This document shows positions 57,201-64,000 of a stretch of 64,000 nucleotides of DNA, piece by piece. Location of the stretch: contig QPMI01000106.1 in NCBI GenBank assembly GCA_004431415.1, forward strand, positions 186,001 through 250,000, read 5' to 3'. The first letter of the stretch is position 1, and each line of letters starts with the position of its first letter. The notes below the pieces were generated by a model. That model ran no database searches, was not told the origin of the DNA, and saw nothing but the letters and a program-made list of their open reading frames with translations. This DNA comes from Cyanophora paradoxa (Eukaryota > Glaucocystophyceae > Cyanophorales > Cyanophoraceae). The translations under genes were made by a program, and so were the position numbers.

Positions 57201-60200
57201 TGCTTCCATTATCCAGCCCGGCTCGAGCGCAGCGGACGATAGCGCAGCCGTTTCTTCGTCCTGACGCTGTTTCTCTCGCAGCGCGAAGCTCTCGAAGACG
57301 CTGGGCCTCGTCACGCTCGCGGCGGCGGCGGCGCGCGCAAAGAAGCGCGCCGACGCCGCCGCCGCCGCGGGGGCCGCCGACGCCGCCGGCGATGGCGGCG
57401 CCGGCGGCGCGGCCGGGGCGGGGCAGGCGCCGGCGCCTCCGCCGCCGGACGAGGACGGCAGCAAGTTCAAGCAGGCGGTCCGGCGCGTAATGTACCAGAG
57501 AGTGCGACTCCTACCCGCCGCCCGCCCGCCCGCCTGCCCCGCAGCTCGAGCTAAAAAGCAGCGCTGACCTGACCTTCTTCTTAAGTAAAGAAGAAGCTTT
57601 ACAAAACATAAAACAAGCAGTAGAACTTAGAAAGCGAGCTGACCTTCCAGCTTCTCCCTTCTTCTTCTGACCTCGCCGGCCGCAGATCCTGGTGGGCAGG
57701 TCGGATTCGATGCTCTCCCGCGGGAACAACTCGATACGGGGCCCCGGCGACCGCGCCGCCATCGTGCGCTGTACCCCCCGTCCGTTCGTCCGTCTGTATG
57801 ACGACGCTGTACCCCTCCCCCGCCCTCCTCAGATGGCGCGGGCGCGCTCGGACTCGATCGCGAGCAGCAGGGGGGGAGGAGGCGGCCGCCCCGCCTCGGG
57901 GTCCCTCCGCGTCCGCTCCAACGGCTCCTTGAAGGGCGTCGTGGCGGCCTTCGTCGTCGGCGGGGCCCGCGCCGCGTCCACTCCGCCCCGCACCCGCACC
58001 GTCCGCATCGCCGGCGACGCAGCCGCCGCCGACGACGACGCCAAGTCCGAGGGCGGCAAGTCCGAGGGCGCCAAGTCCGGCCGCTCGGAGGGCAGCGGCG
58101 CCAGGCGCGCCCCGGGCCTCCCCGCCTCGGCCAGCAAGGCCGGATCCCGCCGGAACCTCCCCACTTCCCCCTCCCGCAAGGGCGCCTCCCCCGCCTCCGC
58201 CCCCGGCGCCGGCGGCGCCGGCGGCCGCCCCAAGAGCAGCAAGGTCCGTGTATCCCCCTTAGCCTGCCCGCTCCGCCCGTCCCGCAGGCTCCTAAGGGTG
58301 CGCGCAGTCGCTGAAGGGCGTCTCGACGACGCTGCTTCGATTCCCGCTGCGGTCGGCGAGCAAAGGCGAGGCGCTCAAGGGCTCCGCGGGGGGCGCCGAC
58401 TCGCCGGCCGACTCGGCGGCCTCCGGAGCCGAGGACGCCGAGTCGGAGGGCTGGCGGGACGGCCGCGGCTCGGCCGCCTCACTCCGCAAGGGCCCCTCCG
58501 GCGCCTCCCTCGCCGCCGCCGTCGCCGCCTCGCTGGCGGCGGCCGCGCCCGCGCCCGGGCCCGGCGGCGGGGCCGCCGAGGGCGGCCTGCTCTCGACCAT
58601 GTCGATGTCGCTGGGGCCCGAGCCCCTCTCGCCGCTGGCGGACCCGCTGGCGCCCTCGCCGGCCGCGGGGCCCCCGGCCTCCCCCTCGCCTTCCGTGCCG
58701 GCCTCGAAGTCGATGCGGGCGCCGCGGCCGCTCATCGTGGAGCCCGAGGACGAGGACGAGGACGAGGAGGAGGGGGGGGAGGGCGCCGAGGGGCACGGGC
58801 ACGAGCCGCCGAGCCCGGGAGGCGGGGTCGGGGGGCTGCTTGTACCCCCCGGGGGCGGATTCCTATCGGTCATCGCCGAATCCGAGCGCGAGAACGTCAG
58901 CGTCGCCACTGCGCGCTCCATGACGCCCTCGCCCCGCGGCGAGCCGCCCCCGTTCTCCGTCCCGTCCTCCCCGGGCGCCGGCACGCAGCGGCGCCACGTG
59001 ATGGCGCACCCCCCGCCGGCGCTCTCGCTGCCGCTGCCGAGCGTGCAGCCGCCCATCGACCTGATGCTCGCCGTGCCCCCCGTCTCGCCCTCCCCCTCCA
59101 CGCCCTCGCCTCGGGCCCAGCGGCGCCCCGCCGACGGCCGCGACCGCTTCTTCTTCGGCTCCGACGCCTCCGGCGCCTCCACCCTCTCCGCCTTCGCCGA
59201 AGGCTCCGCCTCCGCCTCCGCCTCCGCGCCCCTCTCCGAGCCGGCACCGGCGCCGCCCTCGCCGGGGCCCGGGCCGGCCCCCCGCGACTTTCTCTCGGAC
59301 CTCCCGCCCCCCTCGCCGCCGGGGACGCCCCCGGGCCGGGGTGGGGGTTGGGGGCGGAGCGGCCCCGCGCGCGGGCGCCGCCCGTCCCGCCGCTCGTCTT
59401 CGTGCACGTGCCGAGCGCCCCGGCGGCGCCCCGCGAGCGACCGGGGCGGCCGGCGCCGGGGCGGGATGGCGGGCCCCGCTCGGCCCGCGGGGCGCAGCAG
59501 CAGCCGCGGTCGGCGCGGCCCAAGCCGCCCGCGAAGACCGTCAACGGCTTCGCCTGCGCCCCGGCGCCGCCGGCGAATTCGAAGCCCGCCCGCGTCTGGG
59601 CCGTCCCCGTCGCCCCGGCGTGGGCCCCGCCCCCGACCGGCCGGCAGCGCGAGCCAGGCCGCAGAGCGCGCGCGCCGCCTCGGCCGGCGTCGGGGCCCGC
59701 CCGGTGGCCACGTCGGCGCCGAGCTCGCGGCGGGCGTCGCCCGAGCGGCCGCGGAGCGCGCGGGAGCCGTTGCCGGCGCCGGCCCCGCCGCCCCACTTCT
59801 TCATGGACGACGAGGAGGACGGCGAGGAGGAGGAGGAGCGGGCCCTCTGGCTCCGCGCCGAGCGCCGCGCCGCCGCCGTCGCCTGGACCGCCGCCGGCGG
59901 GCCCGATCGCGACGCCGGCCGGCCCCGCGGGGCGCGCCCCGCCGGCGCCGCCATGTCGGCTGTCCGGCACCGGCCGGGCGCCTCGGGCCTCCTCCGTACC
60001 CCGCTGGAGCTCTGGGGCGCCGAGCTGTACCCCTCCGTGCCCTCCCCCTGGACCCGTACGCCGGGGCGGCCGCAGCGTCTCGCCGAACTGGCAGCCGCGC
60101 CCGCCCTCCGCCGGCGCCCCGCGGCCCGCGCGGCGCCCGCACAGCGCCGGCGGCGCCTACGACCGCCGCTTCACCGTCGATTCCTCGTACCCCCTTTTCG

Positions 60201-60208
60201 GAAGCTGA
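54256..60208 (+). CDS. Arrestin-like fold with very long disordered tail
   Basis: Exons include 54256-54366 (EEIVIEYSKPQPFTGGDE), 54466-54522 (IQGVIKIPLVKRSDIEGIK), about 54578-54695, then EIPVYSLAQDRYIREMAG, a beta-rich run (GFTVKYVLVAAVEFAGGAVL; ERKVPFELKASFKDRFPES), NVTMSARVDEGVVPTPGSEF, YKKEVAVFETRINTQ and SVDVYWTVLLQGSIED. Strand pattern and the KY..VAVE..GG...KVPFEL segment resemble arrestin N and C domains; this is a fold guess. After about residue 420 comes an Ala/Glu/Arg helix (56356-56630) and then more than 1,000 residues rich in Ser, Pro, Ala and Gly with short basic boxes, ending YDRRFTVDSSYPLFGS. The best-looking coding frame changes between 58,250 and 60,150, so unresolved introns remain there. 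Confidence 0.5.
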
Positions 60209-60517
60209 CCAATGATCGTTCGTCGCTCGCTCCAAGCTTGAGATGCACAGCTGTAGTGATCCGATCCCTAGTTTTTCGCGATTTCACTAGTGTAATTATA
60301 GGCGACCACGCGCCCCTGACTGGCCCCCTTTCACAGTGTAACCGCCGGTCTTCTTTGCCAGGTCTTCGAGTTCTGAATATTAATACAGATTTTACCAGTT
60401 GGCCGCATTAATATTGCAATTGAACATGCGTCTACATTTTGCAAGCTCATGATCAAGCTTAGCTTAAGCTAAAGGGGAGACGCATCAGCTCAGTCTCACG
60501 ATCAATATATATCATGA

Positions 60518-62182
60518 TCAGCCATGCATTCGGCCATCGATACACGCACGGCTCAGCGTATCGCACACCAGGGGCCCCTGCAGCTGCCCGGCGCGCGTCG
60601 TGCCGCGGGTGCAGATGCGAACGCGCCAGCTCTTGTTGGCGCTGAAGTCGCCGTGGGCCCACGGGCCGGAGCAGACGATGCCCACCTTGCAGTCCCGCAC
60701 GACGCTCTCTACGACCTGCAGGAAAATATTAAAGGCCGCCCGTGGTCAGGCGCCCGTGAGCGCGAGCGATAAGTTAAATATATAGCAATAAGTCTTTAAT
60801 TGTTACAATTATAATTATGGAGCTCAGGCTTGATCACGATTCAAAGATCGCGCCTCGACGCGGCAATTCCGATGCTCAAATCTGACGCCGTTGGTGCAAT
60901 TGGCGATTTCGCTCCGGCTCACGCGCACAGTTGCACCGGGCTGGTTGCAGACGATGCCATGCTGCGCGCGTTCGCAGGCGGCCGATCACGATCAGATTCG
61001 GAGCGGGCGCGGGCGCAGCGCGGGCGGACTCCAGAGCATCCGGGATCTCGAATGTGCGCATGCCATTTTCGCAATTAATATTTCGGCGTAGGCGGGGCGA
61101 ATTCTGACCTGGGGCTTGCAGTCCGTGATGCGGCACGCTTCGAACGCGAGCGTGGACTGCAGCTGGAGCTCGCGAATGTCATCGAGGACTGGGCACCCGT
61201 CCTCGTCTTCCTATCCGGATGAGCTTGCGATATCGATCGAGCTCGAGAAGGCTCAAGCTTCGAACGCGAGCGCACGCGTAGACCGGAGGAGCGCCAGGTC
61301 GGCCCCGCGGGCCCCCGAGGTGGCGAAGACCCCCGTGGAGCCCCGCCCGACGATCGCACAGTTCTCGAAGCGGCTGTCGATTGCAATCAGGATCAGCGCT
61401 GGCGCCGGGCGCCAGTACCTAGCTATATATATAGTTTTTAGGAGTGCGAAAACCCTAAGAGGCGCCGCAGCGAAAATATTAAGCGCGAAGCCGAGTATAA
61501 ATGCGGCATCGTGCACCATGTAACCCCATCTCCCACGAGAAGCGTGCTGCCGCGAAGCTCCAAGTCTCGGAAAGTTACCTTCGCCTGCAAAATGTACTAA
61601 GTAGCGCTCGCGACTCGGCAATCAGAGCGAAATTAAAGCGAAACCCGGTTTGCCTGCGGACCGGATCGATATCCGAAGCGCTAGCGCGCATGCGCACCGA
61701 CTTTCCGCGGAAAGCGAAGAGGGCTCGCGACGGGGACTCGGACTGCAGAATAGTCGGGCTTGCGGAGTTCCCGGCGCATGCGATTGTGAGGTTGCAATTG
61801 GAAACCTGCTTCCCATTGTCAACGACTCGGCCGCGGGGGAGCGCATAATGGGAGCGCTTGAGTTAACCTAGGCCTGCTCACCTGCAGCGTCGTGCGCTTC
61901 GGAAAGACATGCAAGCCCGAGAGCACGCGGATCTCGATCTTGTCACAGCGGTCCCGCTGCGCTTGACTCCAGGCCTGCGCATGCGGCGCGCGCGTTGCTA
62001 CGCTATTTCTGCGCCTCGAGCTCGCGCAGCTAATTATAAGGATCGGCGCTCGAGAGCGCGGGCACCGCAGCGAAGGTCGGGAATTTGAGGGCGTCGTCGA
62101 TCTCGCCGCCCGCGGCGCCGGCGCCGGAGGCCGCATCGTCGGATGGCGGCGGTAGGACCCAGTAAGTGCGCGCGCGCAGCAT
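60518..62182 (-). CDS. Right-handed beta-helix-like protein
   Basis: Start ATG 62182 (MLRARTYWVLPPPSDDAASG; EIDDALKFPTFAAVPALSS). Further exons: 61974-61882 (DRCDKIEIRVLSGLHVFPKR), 61805-61698 (VSNCNLTIACAGNSASPTIL; ALFAFRGKS), 61584-61517 (AKVTFRDLELRGSTLLVGDG), about 61373-61297 (RFENCAIVGRGSTGVFATSG), 61156-61109 (STLAFEACRITDCKPQ) and 60715-60518 (VVRDCKVGIVCSGPWAHGDF). The coil-like pattern (FxxCxIxGxGxTGVxxxxGAxAxLxxxxxxAFExCxI) is that of parallel beta-helix proteins of the pectate-lyase superfamily. Catalytic residues are not identifiable, so it may be a binding protein. The donors of exon 1 and of the 61373 exon are uncertain. DNA around it is less GC-rich than the rest of the window. 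Confidence 0.55.
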
Positions 62183-62319
62183 CGCGTGGTCGCCGGGCGC
62201 CCGATCGTTCGGAATTAATATTCGCGCTCCGGATGCTCTCTCTATAGCTACAAGCTCGTGGCGCCCACAGCCGCTCGCGATCGATTGAGCAAATTTCGCG
62301 GCTGTCGCGAAAATCGCAA

Positions 62320-62471
62320 GTTCTCGTAGCTCAAATGGTTAGAGCGCCTCGAAGCTCTGGGCGATGCTCTTCGGATCGAGACCGGGTTCGAACCCGGGTT
62401 CGGACCCGAGCGAGCCCCGAAGAGTTGAAAACAGTCACGAGATGATCCGGGTTCGACTCCCGGCGAGAACA
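62320..62471 (+). tRNA. tRNA-like element with an inserted or duplicated segment
   Basis: The 5' acceptor strand GTTCTCG pairs with CGAGAAC at 62464-62470. A standard D-arm (TAGCTCAAATGGTTAGAGC) follows the 5' strand, and a standard T-arm (CCGGGTTCGACTCCCGG) precedes the 3' strand. The span is 152 nt, about 75 longer than a tRNA. The extra part contains a second T-arm-like hairpin (CCGGGTTCGAACCCGG at 62382-62397). The anticodon cannot be assigned because a normal anticodon loop with U33 is not visible. Confidence 0.4.
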
Positions 62472-63175
62472 TCTTGCTGCCAAAGCTGCGTCTTCGAAGT
62501 TGTCTTGAAAATCGTGATTTAATGATTCCTGGCGGGGTGCCCTGGCGCATCCGATGATCGCAATGACGCCGAGTCGATATCGATTCAATCGATATCGCGG
62601 TAAAACACGTGCACCGTGCACGGCGCTTGCAACTGCGCGGACATGAATAATTGAAAACTATGCATTGAATCGCAAAACCGCATTAATATTCTATGCATCA
62701 TTATAATTATTATTAAATCGCGCAGTACTTGGTTTTGCGTAGTTTCGCGAACTTGTTTAGCTTCGAAATTCGCCGGCGCCATCGAATTCGAATTATATTA
62801 GTGCTTACTGAGTCAACGAGGGCGGCCGCGCCGGCGGGGCGTTTCTGAGCGTGACCGCCAAAGGTCTGATCATATTTCGCCGAGTCGCCGGCGGATCCGA
62901 TTCGGATCGAATATCCGGACCAGACTCTGAGAATTCGAAGATTTGCGCTCCGTCGCGAGTTTCTGCCCCGCAGGAGCTCGTGTACTTGCCAGCGGTACCG
63001 GTCCAAATTTTGAAAGGAAATCAATTGAGGGGCCTGGCCGCCCGCTCGTGTGGTCTAGCTATAGTCAACGCAGAGGTGTGCGTGCACATGTGCATGTCCG
63101 CGACGAGGCCTGACTCGGTGCTTGTCACAGTGTCCTGTATAGATATAACTACATAGCCGAGGCAAGCTGGCTTCT
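62472..63175. other. Intergenic region, relatively AT-rich
   Basis: Contains ATTAATATT and TCGATATCGATTC..ATCGATATCG inverted motifs. No gene seen. Confidence 0.5.
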
Positions 63176-64000
63176 CTAGATCTTGGGGCCGCCGCGGGAG
63201 GCCGGGCCCTGGAATTCAAAGTCCTCGAGTGCGCGGGCGAGCTCGCGGGCGAGCTCGGGGTGGGAGGCGGGGAGGGCGCGGTACTGCCCACTGCGCACGG
63301 TCTGCCGGCGCGTCTCGACGGCGCGCCGCAGCGCCAGCGCCCGCAGCGGCTGGCACGCCTCCTGCTCGGCAAGCACCAGCGCCTCGATCGCCACCCCGCC
63401 CTGCCGCAATCATGCTCATGATCCTGAGCGCACCGCGAGGGTGCCAGGCGCACCGCGAGGGTGCCGCGGCGGGCGAGGCTCTCGAGCAGGGGCTGGAGAA
63501 AGGCGGGGGCCCCGAAGAAGCGGGCCGCGCGCACGGCGTCCAGGTGGGCCCGGGCCTTGTACGGCGCGGCCGCGTTCGCGAGCGCTGCGATCACGACGCG
63601 CGTTTGCGATGCAAGACAATGTTAGCTGAGGCAGGACTGGCCGCGCCCGGGCCCGGGCCCGGGCCCGGGCGCACACAGAACGTCGTCCATGCGGAGCCCC
63701 TTGCAATTGGAGTGGACTTTGCCCGTGCACATGTAGCAGAACCGGAGGAACGAGCGAACTGTGTCCAGGTCGAAGCCGTGAACCTGCTGGTGCGCCGGCG
63801 CCGGCGTCAATTCGAATTTCTGGGGAACTAGAACTGGTGCTCCGGCAGGTCTACATCTAGAATTCGAAGGTATGGACAAGCTTAGGACTGGGGAAAGGAC
63901 TGGGCAGGGACGGGGTACGTGCGCGCCTCAACAACGCGGCTCAGGGACTCGCGCATCCCGGAGCTGAGCACGGCGCGGAAGTACTCGCTGTGGGGCTGCG
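63176..64000 (-). CDS. BTB/POZ-domain protein, 3' part (5' end outside the window)
   Basis: Enters at the right edge with HSEYFRAVLSSGMRESLSRV, the centre of a BTB fold. The next exon has VHGFDLDTVRSFLRFCYMCTGKV and MDDVL, then SLANAAAPYKARAHLDAV and AARFFGAPAFLQPLLESLA, which complete the BTB helices. A last exon (about 63402-63176) reads ALVLAEQEACQPLRALALRR to FEFQGPASRGGPKI and may start a short BACK-like helical tail. BTB proteins usually dimerise and serve as Cul3 adaptors; no partner domain is visible here. The intron after SRVVE appears to use a GC donor (GAG|GCGCGC). Confidence 0.75.

Noticed and set aside
57692-60208. A single 838-codon frame for the 3' part of the arrestin-like gene
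   Set aside because: After about 58,250 this frame is Arg/Gly-rich, while another frame (58599 onward) has the Ser/Pro/acidic composition that continues the upstream protein. Only the last residues (YDRRFTVDSSYPLFGS) return to it.

Overview
The window is nuclear DNA from a high-GC eukaryote, most likely a unicellular alga of the haptophyte or pelagophyte kind; I cannot fix the lineage from sequence alone. The evidence is intron-dense genes (up to 21 exons) with short C-rich introns, many introns that only keep the frame if they start with GC instead of GT, an arogenate dehydrogenase of the plant/algal type, a plant-style kinesin-14 motor, an EDR1-type domain, MEKHLA and DUF1499 proteins and DUF4379 zinc-ribbon repeats. 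No bacterial or organellar genes were seen. Exon boundaries were read by hand from conserved protein frames and AG acceptors. For several genes the exon lengths add up to an exact multiple of three.

Region 1 (1-16,900) is repeat-rich. A minus-strand family of unknown function occurs as three related modules between 1.9 and 9.1 kb, with a dispersed 20-bp repeat among them. Next come a long minus-strand reading frame built on a 48-bp minisatellite (9.4-11.3 kb), a small coiled-coil gene (12.1-13.1 kb), a poorly defined minus-strand gene (13.3-15.0 kb) and molybdopterin synthase large subunit MoaE (15.2-16.1 kb).

Region 2 (16,900-40,200) is ordinary gene-dense sequence: arogenate dehydrogenase (-), an EDR1-domain protein (+), a small membrane ORF (-), a protein with a primase-like C-terminal tail (+), a large secreted/membrane TRP/FLC-like protein (-), a penta-EF-hand protein (-), a fused SRPBCC-sterol-methyltransferase-like protein with a nuclear-type tail (+), and a complete 868-residue kinesin-14 with an N-terminal acylation motif (-).

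Region 3 (40,600-50,100) is a tandem duplication of about 4.7 kb. Each unit holds a MEKHLA gene (+), a DUF4379 four-finger gene (-) and a DUF1499 gene (+). The second MEKHLA copy is a remnant because the duplication breakpoint falls at the end of its first exon.

Region 4 (50,100-64,000) contains anthranilate synthase component I (-), a long arrestin-like protein with a disordered tail (+), a right-handed beta-helix-like protein (-), a tRNA-like element with an inserted segment, and the 3' part of a BTB/POZ gene (-) running off the right edge. Two genes (arogenate dehydrogenase and TrpE) serve aromatic amino-acid synthesis, normally plastid pathways. They are not adjacent and nothing suggests an operon. 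Several neighbours are divergent pairs sharing 200-400 bp promoters.
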